Assembly (NCBI GenBank): GCA_964558465.1
Contig: CAZLEF010000031.1
Location: 7,654 to 71,653, forward strand
Length of the DNA stretch: 64,000 bases
DNA from: JACJYC01 sp964558465
GTDB lineage: Bacteria; Bacteroidota; Bacteroidia; Chitinophagales; Saprospiraceae
Reading direction: 5' to 3'
Shown: piece after piece, positions 1-7,106 of the stretch
How positions within the stretch are numbered: the first letter of the stretch is position 1
Layout: the number at the start of each line of letters is the position of its first letter
Program-made: the position numbers and the translations under genes
The notes under the pieces: model-generated
What the model was told of the DNA's origin: nothing
The model's input: the letters and a program-made list of their open reading frames with translations, nothing else
Databases searched by the model: none

Positions 1-1352
1 CATTGCAAAACCGTGTTCATTTCCTTTTTGATCGGATTGGAACTGCCGGTAAAATTGTTGTGCATAAAACTGAACAGGTAAATTTTACCGGATTTGGCCA
101 CCAGGTAACCGCTCAGGCAATGTTTGTTGCGCAAGGTGCCGGTTTTGGCGAAGACAAAGGGTTTGCCGTCCGGACCGGGATACCATTCCCGGATGGTACC
201 GGAAACACCGCCGGCAGGGAAAATGGAGAAGAGCCTTTCGAAAGGAATCCGTTGAGATAATTTTTCGAGTGCAAAAATCACCGATCTGGGGGTAAACAGA
301 TTGTACCGGCTCAGCCCGGAACCGTCGCTCCAATACAACTCATCGGGCCCGCCGCTGATCAGTTTTGTTTTGGCATATTCGATCATCAGGTCGGCGTCCT
401 GAATGCCAAATAGGCGGTCGGAACAAATCAGCAGGAGTTGTTCGGCGATGAAATTATCACTATCCTGCATCAGCTTCCGGTACATCGTATCCGGTGTTGG
501 TATAAACAGCGTTTGGGCCTTGGCAACACCAGCCGGCAGCGGCCCCTGCCAGACGCGGACCATCCGGCCCAGGGTATCCGAAAGCATTTCAGCCAGGATT
601 TCATCGGAGTAACGGAAAGGGACCGCATTGGAAAGTTCGGCCGGCATCGGCTCCCGAATCCTGAAAACATTGGAAAATTCGGCCCGTTCCAATTCCGGCG
701 CGTCTTCCCGGAAGGGTTGGAAGGTCAGGATAGAATCCCTGAATATCCGGGGATGAACCTTTACCCCTTCGGCCCCCCGGTTAAAAGCCACCAGGTTGCC
801 GTTGAAGGGCATCGGCGTTCTTTCAACCTGGTACCTGTAAGGATAATCGCTCCAGGCCCAACCCGGTCCGAAACGGTCCGTCTGAAAGGTGAAACCACTG
901 TAAAAAAGCGGACCCGGCCAGGCTTTCAAAAGCGGCGTCAGAGGATCTTCCGCCGGTAATTCGGGGTGCAGCCAGACGGGGTTGCCGGCGCCCCAGAAAA
1001 GCAGGGTATCGCCCAGAACCTGGAAATGCGCCAGTGGAATGCTGTCATCCAGAACCTGAACAGCAGTCAGAAAAGTGAATATTTTAGTGTTGGAAGCCGG
1101 CGTAAAGAATTTGGTTTCGTTCACCCCGCAGAGCCATTTTTTTTCAGCCGGATCGTACAGGGCAAAACCTGTAAAACCGAGGTTGAAGGCAGGCGACCGG
1201 CGCACCATTTCATCCAGCTTTTGCCAGTTTGGCTGCTCGCTCTGAGCCCTGAGCTGGAAACAGAAAAAGAGCAAAAAAACCGTATAGAGCAACATTCCCT
1301 GCAGGAAGGGAGGAAACGCCGTTCTCTTTTGATCAATTGTTGTTGACTTCAT
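1..1352 (-). CDS. dacB: D-alanyl-D-alanine carboxypeptidase / PBP4-type (peptidase S13), 3' end cut by window
   Basis: Periplasmic penicillin-binding protein that trims or cross-cuts peptidoglycan peptides. About 450 codons are visible and the C-terminal end lies outside the window. The start is the ATG at 1352-1350, followed by a hydrophobic signal segment (LLYTVFLLFFCFQLRAQ). All three active-site motifs of the S13 family are readable: SxxK in PASNTK, SxN in QDSDNF and KTG in FAKTGTL, in the usual order. The middle contains an inserted domain between SxxK and SxN, as in DacB. A TATTTTTG promoter-like box lies just upstream, divergent from aconitase. The family assignment is firm; whether it acts as carboxypeptidase, endopeptidase or both cannot be told. 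Confidence 0.9.
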   Translation of the reverse strand, partial: MKSTTIDQKRTAFPPFLQGMLLYTVFLLFFCFQLRAQSEQPNWQKLDEMVRRSPAFNLGFTGFALYDPAEKKWLCGVNETKFFTPASNTKIFTFLTAVQVLDDSIPLAHFQVLGDTLLFWGAGNPVWLHPELPAEDPLTPLLKAWPGPLFYSGFTFQTDRFGPGWAWSDYPYRYQVERTPMPFNGNLVAFNRGAEGVKVHPRIFRDSILTFQPFREDAPELERAEFSNVFRIREPMPAELSNAVPFRYSDEILAEMLSDTLGRMVRVWQGPLPAGVAKAQTLFIPTPDTMYRKLMQDSDNFIAEQLLLICSDRLFGIQDADLMIEYAKTKLISGGPDELYWSDGSGLSRYNLFTPRSVIFALEKLSQRIPFERLFSIFPAGGVSGTIREWYPGPDGKPFVFAKTGTLRNKHCLSGYLVAKSGKIYLFSFMHNNFTGSSNPIKKEMNTVLQ

Positions 1353-1385
1353 ACCATCCTGATTGTGTTACAAGGGCCAAGTTCT

Positions 1386-1393
1386 CAAAAATA
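1386..1393 (-). promoter_or_regulatory. -7 promoter box for dacB
   Basis: Read on the minus strand this is TATTTTTG, a match to the Bacteroidota primary-sigma consensus TAnnTTTG, about 33 bp upstream of the dacB ATG. No convincing -33 box was identified. Confidence 0.5.
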
Positions 1394-1476
1394 ATAAGAA
1401 CAATCCGGCTTTCCAGGCGTTCAATTTGCAAACCCGATTTTGAAGCGGTTTACTGTAAGGAAAAGCGGAATTTTGC

Positions 1477-1484
1477 TACATTTG
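1477..1484 (+). promoter_or_regulatory. -7 promoter box for aconitase
   Basis: TACATTTG is a perfect TAnnTTTG match 36 bp upstream of the aconitase ATG at 1520. Its position argues against the longer in-frame start further upstream at 1337. Confidence 0.6.
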
Positions 1485-1519
1485 TGCTCCGCATTCATCA
1501 ACACTCAAATACCAACGAT

Positions 1520-3787
1520 ATGCCTTTTGATATTGAAATGATTAAGGCTTTTTATAAGTCCTTACCCCAAAAAGTTGAAGCAGCAAGAACCGCGTTGGGC
1601 CGGCCACTGACGCTTACGGATAAAATATTGTATGCCCATCTACACCCCGAATCGGGGTTGAAAGCTTACGAACGCGGCAAACATTATGTGTTTTTTGCCC
1701 CCGACCGGGTAGCCATGCAGGATGCAACCGCCCAAATGGCCCTGCTCCAGTTCATGACCTGCGGCCGCGACAAAACCGCAGTCCCGTCTACCGTACACTG
1801 CGATCATTTGATCCAGGCAAAAGTGGGCGCCGAGGTTGACCTCAAAACGGCTAAAGACATCAACTCCGAAGTTTATGATTTTCTGGCTTCCGTGTCCAAT
1901 AAATATGGCATCGGTTTCTGGAAACCGGGTTCGGGCATCATCCACCAGATCGTTCTGGAGAACTATGCTTTTCCCGGCGGCATGATGATCGGAACCGATT
2001 CGCATACTCCCAACGCAGGCGGCCTGGGAATGGTCGCCATCGGCGTGGGCGGCGCTGATGCGGTCGATGTCATGGTCGGCATGCCCTGGGAACTGAAAAT
2101 GCCCAAAATCATCGGGGTGAAACTGACCGGTCAACTCAGCGGTTGGACTTCCTCCAAGGATGTCATCCTGAAAGTGGCCGGCATCCTGACTGTAAAAGGC
2201 GGCACCGGCGCCATCGTTGAATATTTCGGTCCCGGCGCCCAATCGCTTTCCTGTACCGGCAAAGGGACCATTTGTAATATGGGGGCTGAAATCGGCGCCA
2301 CGACATCTACTTTCGGATACGATGAAGCGATGAGCCGTTACCTGCGGGCAACCGGCCGCGCTGAAATAGCAGACCTGGCCGACGGGGTTGCAAGCCACCT
2401 GACCGGCGACCCCGATTGTTACGCCAACCCGGAAAACTACTTCGACCGGGTGATCGAGATCGACCTTTCCACACTCGAACCCCATGTCAACGGCCCGTAT
2501 ACACCGGACCTGGCCTGGCCGATCTCCAGATTTGCCGCAGCCGTGAAGGAAAACGGCTATCCGCAAAAACTGGAAGTCGGCCTGATCGGTTCTTGTACCA
2601 ATTCTTCATACGAAGACCTTGACCGGGCAGCTTCCCTGGCGAAACAGGCGGTCGCCAAAAAACTCAAAGCCAAATCCGAATTTACCGTTACCCCGGGGTC
2701 CGAACAGATCCGGTATACGGTGGAACGCGACGGACAATTGGCGGCTTTCGAAGAAATGGGCGGCGTTGTCCTGGCCAATGCCTGCGGGCCTTGTATCGGT
2801 CAGTGGGCGCGCCACACGGATGATCCGAATAAAGCCAACTCCATCATTACTTCGTTCAACCGGAACTTTTCCAAACGCAATGACGGCAATCCGCAGACCC
2901 GGTCATTCGTTGCATCCCCCGAGATTGTGACGGCCTTGTCCATTGCCGGCGATCTGACCTTCAACCCGCTGACCGATACCCTGGTCAATGAAGAAGGCGT
3001 TGCCGTAAAACTCGATCCACCCACCGGCGTAGAATTACCGCCCCGCGGTTTTGACGTTCAGGATCCGGGTTTCCAGGCGCCTGCTCCCGATGGCAGCCGG
3101 GTCAATATTCAGGTGGCGGATGACTCCAGCCGCCTTCAATTGCTCACGCCCTTCCAGCCCATCACCCCCGAACAAGTGAAGGGGATGCGGATACTGATCA
3201 AGGCAAAAGGAAAATGTACCACCGATCATATCTCCATGGCCGGTCCCTGGCTTGAATTCAGAGGACACCTGGAGAACATTGCCAAAAATACTTTCATCAG
3301 CGCCATCAATTATTTTAACGGCGAGATGAACAGCGTGATCAATTACGTCACCGGGAAATATATGCCGGTGCCTGACTCCGGCCTGGCTTACCGCAATGCA
3401 GTGGTCGGTACGGTGGTATTTGGCGAAGAAAATTACGGCGAGGGTTCCTCCCGCGAACACGCCGCGATGCAGCCCCGCTTTTTGGGAGTGAAAGCGGTCG
3501 TGGTCAAGTCCTTTGCCCGGATCCACGAAACCAACCTGAAAAAACAGGGTCTGCTTGCCCTTACCTTCGTCAACCCGGACGATTATGAGAAGATCCGGCA
3601 GGATGATGTCATCGACCTGTCGGGTTTCGATCAGATGGCGCCGGGAAAAAACCTGGCATTGACGCTGCACCATTCCGACGGTACCGAAGACCGGTTTGAA
3701 CTCATGCATACCTACAACGAACAACAGATCGACTGGGTCCGCGCAGGCTCGGCTTTGAACAAGATCCGGGAAGAGCTTGGCGCTTGA
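1520..3787 (+). CDS. acn: Aconitate hydratase (mitochondrial-type aconitase)
   Basis: TCA-cycle enzyme interconverting citrate and isocitrate through a [4Fe-4S] cluster. The product is 755 residues from the ATG at 1520 (MPFDIEMIKAFY), the usual length for the ACO2-like class. Cluster ligands are visible as Cys359 in GSCTNSS and Cys422/Cys425 in ANACGPCIGQW, with the spacing 63 and 3 seen in mitochondrial aconitase. The C-terminal swivel domain carries NYGEGSSREHAA and the arginine-containing VKSFARIHETNLKKQG segment. The frame stays open further upstream, but a TAnnTTTG box at 1477 places transcription start inside that extension, so the downstream ATG is preferred. The stop codon TGA is the first part of a short inverted-repeat array shared with the convergent gene's end. 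Confidence 0.97.
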   Translation: MPFDIEMIKAFYKSLPQKVEAARTALGRPLTLTDKILYAHLHPESGLKAYERGKHYVFFAPDRVAMQDATAQMALLQFMTCGRDKTAVPSTVHCDHLIQAKVGAEVDLKTAKDINSEVYDFLASVSNKYGIGFWKPGSGIIHQIVLENYAFPGGMMIGTDSHTPNAGGLGMVAIGVGGADAVDVMVGMPWELKMPKIIGVKLTGQLSGWTSSKDVILKVAGILTVKGGTGAIVEYFGPGAQSLSCTGKGTICNMGAEIGATTSTFGYDEAMSRYLRATGRAEIADLADGVASHLTGDPDCYANPENYFDRVIEIDLSTLEPHVNGPYTPDLAWPISRFAAAVKENGYPQKLEVGLIGSCTNSSYEDLDRAASLAKQAVAKKLKAKSEFTVTPGSEQIRYTVERDGQLAAFEEMGGVVLANACGPCIGQWARHTDDPNKANSIITSFNRNFSKRNDGNPQTRSFVASPEIVTALSIAGDLTFNPLTDTLVNEEGVAVKLDPPTGVELPPRGFDVQDPGFQAPAPDGSRVNIQVADDSSRLQLLTPFQPITPEQVKGMRILIKAKGKCTTDHISMAGPWLEFRGHLENIAKNTFISAINYFNGEMNSVINYVTGKYMPVPDSGLAYRNAVVGTVVFGEENYGEGSSREHAAMQPRFLGVKAVVVKSFARIHETNLKKQGLLALTFVNPDDYEKIRQDDVIDLSGFDQMAPGKNLALTLHHSDGTEDRFELMHTYNEQQIDWVRAGSALNKIREELGA

Positions 3788-3828
3788 TGCTAGATGCTGG
3801 ATACTAGATGCGAGCATCAAGCATCCAG
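3784..3828. repeat. Short word array with inverted arms between two convergent stop codons
   Basis: The sequence is built from variants of GATGCT/GGATACTA/GATGC. Outer arms TTGATGCT (3784-3791) and AGCATCAA (3813-3820) are perfectly complementary, and CTGGAT is answered by ATCCAG. The array contains the stop codons of both aconitase (3785-3787) and the convergent phosphoesterase (3819-3817), so it may act as a bidirectional hairpin. It belongs to the window-wide array family. Confidence 0.7.
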
Positions 3829-4578
3829 TTCGCTTGCAATGCCGTCAAAATAATGCAAGTTTTGGCGCAACAGGCCGGAACCTTCCCATTCGATAACCCG
3901 GAAGGCAGTTCTGTAATGGTCAACCCGGAAAGGCGTGCTGTGCATGTCGATCTGGAAGAAAGTGGAAGGCGTGATGTTGACGATCAGGTTGTTGAGATAC
4001 AAGGTGCGTTCTACGTGATAATGCCCGCAATAGACATGAACGCTGCTGTTATGGGCAAAAAGAATTTCCTGGAGATCATCCCGATTCTGGAGGGCGTATT
4101 TATGGTCCATGTAAGGGACGCCGCAAAGGATGGGAGGGTGGTGCATGAACAGAAAAAAATCACCTTTCTTTTCCAGCAGCTTTTGTTTCAGCCATTTGAG
4201 TTGCGGGCTGGAAACGGTGCCGGCAGAGGTGTCGAGAAAGATCATTTCCGAACCGCCGGCCTGCCAGGTAAAATATAACTCGTCCTTTTTCAGGTGGTGT
4301 TTTTTTTCAAAGACGGCAGCCATCGCCGGAATATCATCGTGGTTGCCCGGGATCACTTCAAACGGGATTCCGGCAAGGGTTAATTGCTGATGGATCCACT
4401 TGTAAATATAAGCGTCGCCTTTGTCGAAACACAGGTCGCCGGTGAGAATGAGCGCGTCGGGTTTAAGCCGGGCAGCTTCCTTCAAAACATTTAAAAAATT
4501 GGCCCTGACATCAACGCCAAATGTGTTCTCACCGGGTTGTCCGATATGCAGGTCTGTGATTTGTATCAGTCTTGTCAT
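3817..4578 (-). CDS. Calcineurin-like metallophosphoesterase, CpdA/Icc-like
   Basis: A 253-residue cytoplasmic metallophosphoesterase. The five signature motifs of the family are all readable in order: D9-x-H11 (TDLH), GD at 47-48, GNHD at 78-81, HHPP at 146-149 and GHYH at 185-188, which together bind a dinuclear metal centre. The size and motif pattern match the class III cyclic nucleotide phosphodiesterase group (CpdA/Icc), but substrate specificity cannot be read from sequence. There is no signal peptide. Its ATG overlaps the stop of the upstream membrane-protein gene as ATGA, suggesting translational coupling. The last codons (ELDA-stop) are part of a repeat array shared with the convergent aconitase gene. 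Confidence 0.85.
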   Translation of the reverse strand: MTRLIQITDLHIGQPGENTFGVDVRANFLNVLKEAARLKPDALILTGDLCFDKGDAYIYKWIHQQLTLAGIPFEVIPGNHDDIPAMAAVFEKKHHLKKDELYFTWQAGGSEMIFLDTSAGTVSSPQLKWLKQKLLEKKGDFFLFMHHPPILCGVPYMDHKYALQNRDDLQEILFAHNSSVHVYCGHYHVERTLYLNNLIVNITPSTFFQIDMHSTPFRVDHYRTAFRVIEWEGSGLLRQNLHYFDGIASELDA

Positions 4579-5480
4579 TGTGGTTTTGAGCCGGATGTTC
4601 GAATACTGACCATCTTTTTAAGAATATCGAACCAGAAGGGCGCGCCCAGGGAAATCGCCAGAGCAGTAATGATCCAGCCGAGTACCTTGGTCAACCAGTC
4701 ATACGCGGATGCGTTCACCATATCGGCATTTTTCCAACCCATTCCAAGCGGTGATTCCAATTCTTCTACCTGGCCCTTATAGCTTTTGAATTGTTCGAGC
4801 GCGTCGGCAAACTCGAGGTCGGTCCGGACCAGCGAATCAACGCTTTCTTTTTGTGAAAGGGTCTCAGCCGCGGTAACCAGTTGCGATAAAGTTTCGGGGT
4901 CGCTTTCCAGGTGTTCGTACAGGGCCAGGGTGTCGGCATTGAGGATCACAGCCATGGAGAGGCCTACCAGGATCAGGACATTGTGCGTGGTGCGCTTGTA
5001 CCAGCCCGATGCCCGGTCCATGATGCTGTTGTACCAGCCGTCCACTTTGGTTTTAAAAACATCGAGCTTGTTATCGGCCTCCCGCAGCATCTGTTTCAGC
5101 ACCCGTTTCAGCTCTTCGTTTTCCAACTCGTCGATTTTTGCTGCCAGTTTATCTTCCGAGGTTTCAGCGTCCCCCAGTATCACATCGAATAGAATGGTGC
5201 GGAAGGAATCGGCGGCTACATAAGAGGGCGGATCGGTTGATTTTCGGCCATACCGGTGGGAAAGTTGTTTGAAAAGGGGATTCTCTACAAACGACTGGAA
5301 TATCCGGTCGACTTTCTGGCCTGCTTTTGTTTCCCCGACCAGCATATTCTGCAGGGCTTTTTTCAGATTTTTGCCCCGGAGCCTGAGAAAAGAGGCTATG
5401 AATTCCATGATGGTAGTTGCCAGGAGGCTTAACATGAGGAGTACAAAGATCACGCCCAGGACAACGGTTAAAATGGCCAT
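4575..5480 (-). CDS. Hypothetical membrane protein with three hydrophobic segments
   Basis: 301 residues, family not recognised. A strongly hydrophobic N-terminus (about residues 1-28) is followed by a basic amphipathic stretch, then a long charged region with acidic/lysine-rich helices (about 100-165). A second membrane segment lies near 167-190, a soluble loop rich in Glu/Ser/Leu with coiled-coil character follows (195-255), and a final membrane segment sits near 265-287. The start is the ATG at 5480. The stop overlaps the ATG of the phosphoesterase gene (ATGA), so the two are probably co-translated. The large loop could sit in the periplasm or the cytoplasm. No catalytic motif is visible. 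Confidence 0.75.
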   Translation of the reverse strand: MAILTVVLGVIFVLLMLSLLATTIMEFIASFLRLRGKNLKKALQNMLVGETKAGQKVDRIFQSFVENPLFKQLSHRYGRKSTDPPSYVAADSFRTILFDVILGDAETSEDKLAAKIDELENEELKRVLKQMLREADNKLDVFKTKVDGWYNSIMDRASGWYKRTTHNVLILVGLSMAVILNADTLALYEHLESDPETLSQLVTAAETLSQKESVDSLVRTDLEFADALEQFKSYKGQVEELESPLGMGWKNADMVNASAYDWLTKVLGWIITALAISLGAPFWFDILKKMVSIRTSGSKPQ

Positions 5481-5601
5481 AATATATTGTTAGATTAGGT
5501 GTTGTGCGCGTAAAGTTAAAAAACTTTTGGTTGAATTGGAAAGGTGAAGATGGTTTCATGGTTTCACTGCCCTCCTGCGCCTCCAAAGGGAATATTACAC
5601 C

Positions 5602-6870
5602 TCAATTTCGCAACAATTGCCCTTTGTTCAATACTCCCAGCACCTTGCCTTTCAGCGTTTTGCCGATAAAAGGCGTGTTTCTGGATTTAGAGCGGATATC
5701 CTGTTCCGTAAACACCCATTCCGTATCCACATCAAAAAAAGTAAAATTGGCCGGAGCGCCTTTTTCTATCGGGTGGCAAGGCAACTTCAAAATCCGCCGG
5801 GGGCGGATGGCCAGGATCTCTGCGAGGATTTCCGGAGAAAGGGTTTGCCCTGAACTGGTGTTAAGAGCGGCAAAAGCTGTTTCCAGCCCGATTGCGCCGG
5901 GTTTGGCATAAGGGAATTCCAATTTTTTTTCCTCCTCTTCCAGCGGCGAATGATTGGAGCAAACCAGATCAATGACCCCTTCCCGAAGACCGGAAAGAAG
6001 CCCCTGACGGTCCGTTTCACTCCTCAGCGGCGGTAAAACCTTCAGATTTGAGTCAAAATCAGCCAGGTCTTCGTCCGTAAAAAAGAGGTTCATAGCTGCA
6101 ACCGACGCCGTTACGGACAACCCCCGGGCTTTTGCCTGGCGGACCAGTTCCACAGAGCGTGCGCTCGAAATATTGTACAGAAGGAGCCGGGACCCCGTAT
6201 AGGTCAGCAAATCCAGGTCACGTTGAACGATCAGTTCCTCCGCCAGGGAAGGAATACCGCTAAGGCCGAGGCTGGTACTCGTAAATCCTTCATGCATCTG
6301 GCCATGCGGAGAAATGGCGTCATCCATCGGCCGGTTGATCACCAGGCCTTCAAAAGCCTTGACGTACAACAACGCCCGAAGCATCAATCCCGCATGTTGG
6401 ACCGCATATTTGCCATCGGTGAACGCCACGGCGCCGGCCGCATGCATGTCCATCATTTCCGTAAGATCACTGCCGCCGCAGTTAGAGGAAAGAGCGCCCA
6501 CCGGGTAAATATCAACCGGAAGCCGCTCGGACTGACGCAGCATATACTGGATGCCGGATTTGGACTGAACCACCGGGTCGGTGTTCGGAAAACAAGCCAG
6601 GCCGGTGAAGCCACCTGCTGCGGCAGCCATTGATAAAGAAGAAAAATCCTCCCGGTGTTCATAACCCGGATCGCCGGAATGCGCGCCGATGTCGATCCAT
6701 CCCGGCGAACAAAAAGCACCGTTCAGATCCCAAATAATTGCGTCTTCCACAACCACCAGGTTTTTCCCGGCCTCTGCAATCTTGCCGTCTTTTATAAACA
6801 AATCCAGGCGCTCTCCGTGGTGGGGCCCACCGGAATCCAGGATGACCGTGTTTCGGATCAAATAATTCAT
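5602..6870 (-). CDS. Dihydroorotase-like amidohydrolase with degenerate active site
   Basis: 422 residues from the ATG at 6870 (MNYLIRNTVILDSGG); the frame continues upstream, but without dihydroorotase-like sequence. The overall fold is that of class I dihydroorotase, the third step of pyrimidine synthesis. The metal-binding residues are largely lost: the usual HxH after the first strand is replaced by DIGAHSGDPG, the His of the HAED-type motif is replaced in VINRPMDD, and the DHAPH-type motif reads SNHSPLEEEE. This resembles the non-catalytic PyrC-like proteins known from several bacteria and common in Bacteroidota annotations, so it may be structural or act with aspartate transcarbamoylase. 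A true catalytic PyrC would then be encoded elsewhere. Confidence 0.85.
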   Translation of the reverse strand: MNYLIRNTVILDSGGPHHGERLDLFIKDGKIAEAGKNLVVVEDAIIWDLNGAFCSPGWIDIGAHSGDPGYEHREDFSSLSMAAAAGGFTGLACFPNTDPVVQSKSGIQYMLRQSERLPVDIYPVGALSSNCGGSDLTEMMDMHAAGAVAFTDGKYAVQHAGLMLRALLYVKAFEGLVINRPMDDAISPHGQMHEGFTSTSLGLSGIPSLAEELIVQRDLDLLTYTGSRLLLYNISSARSVELVRQAKARGLSVTASVAAMNLFFTDEDLADFDSNLKVLPPLRSETDRQGLLSGLREGVIDLVCSNHSPLEEEEKKLEFPYAKPGAIGLETAFAALNTSSGQTLSPEILAEILAIRPRRILKLPCHPIEKGAPANFTFFDVDTEWVFTEQDIRSKSRNTPFIGKTLKGKVLGVLNKGQLLRN

Positions 6871-6918
6871 CCAGACAAAAATTTCAGCAAAATTAATCAG
6901 GATATTGGTAACTATACA

Positions 6919-7106
6919 GGCAGAAGGCAGATGGTGGACGGTTGACGGCAAAAAAGAATCTGATTTTATGCTATGGGACCAAAATCCCAGCGGCCTGGTC
7001 CACCATCTCTTTCGACTTCGCTCAGGCGCCTAACCGTCCACCCGCGGCTGGTGTGCGGCAAACTGTAGGCCATCTGCCGTCTACCGTCTACCGTAAGCCA
7101 TCTACC
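6919..7106. repeat. Intergenic word array with inverted ends and a REP-like palindrome
   Basis: The left end (6919-6949, with GGCAGATGGTGGACGG) and the right end (7068-7106, with repeated CCGTCTA units and GCCATCTGCC) are inverted relatives. Between them lie a hairpin around GGGACCAAAATCCC and the REP-like TTCGACTTCGCTCAGG (7011-7026). The right end reaches to the base before the stop codon of the next minus-strand gene at 7107. Confidence 0.65.

Noticed and set aside
1337..1519. Longer N-terminus for aconitase from an upstream in-frame start at 1337
   Set aside because: A TACATTTG promoter box at 1477-1484 lies inside it, and the protein from 1520 has normal family length and start.
1640..2566. 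308-codon open frame opposite the aconitase gene
   Set aside because: High His/Asp/Gly composition typical of the antisense of a GC-rich gene; the aconitase frame is certain.
3035..3820. 261-codon minus-strand frame over the end of aconitase
   Set aside because: Antisense shadow without recognisable domain; the convergent phosphoesterase and aconitase explain the region.
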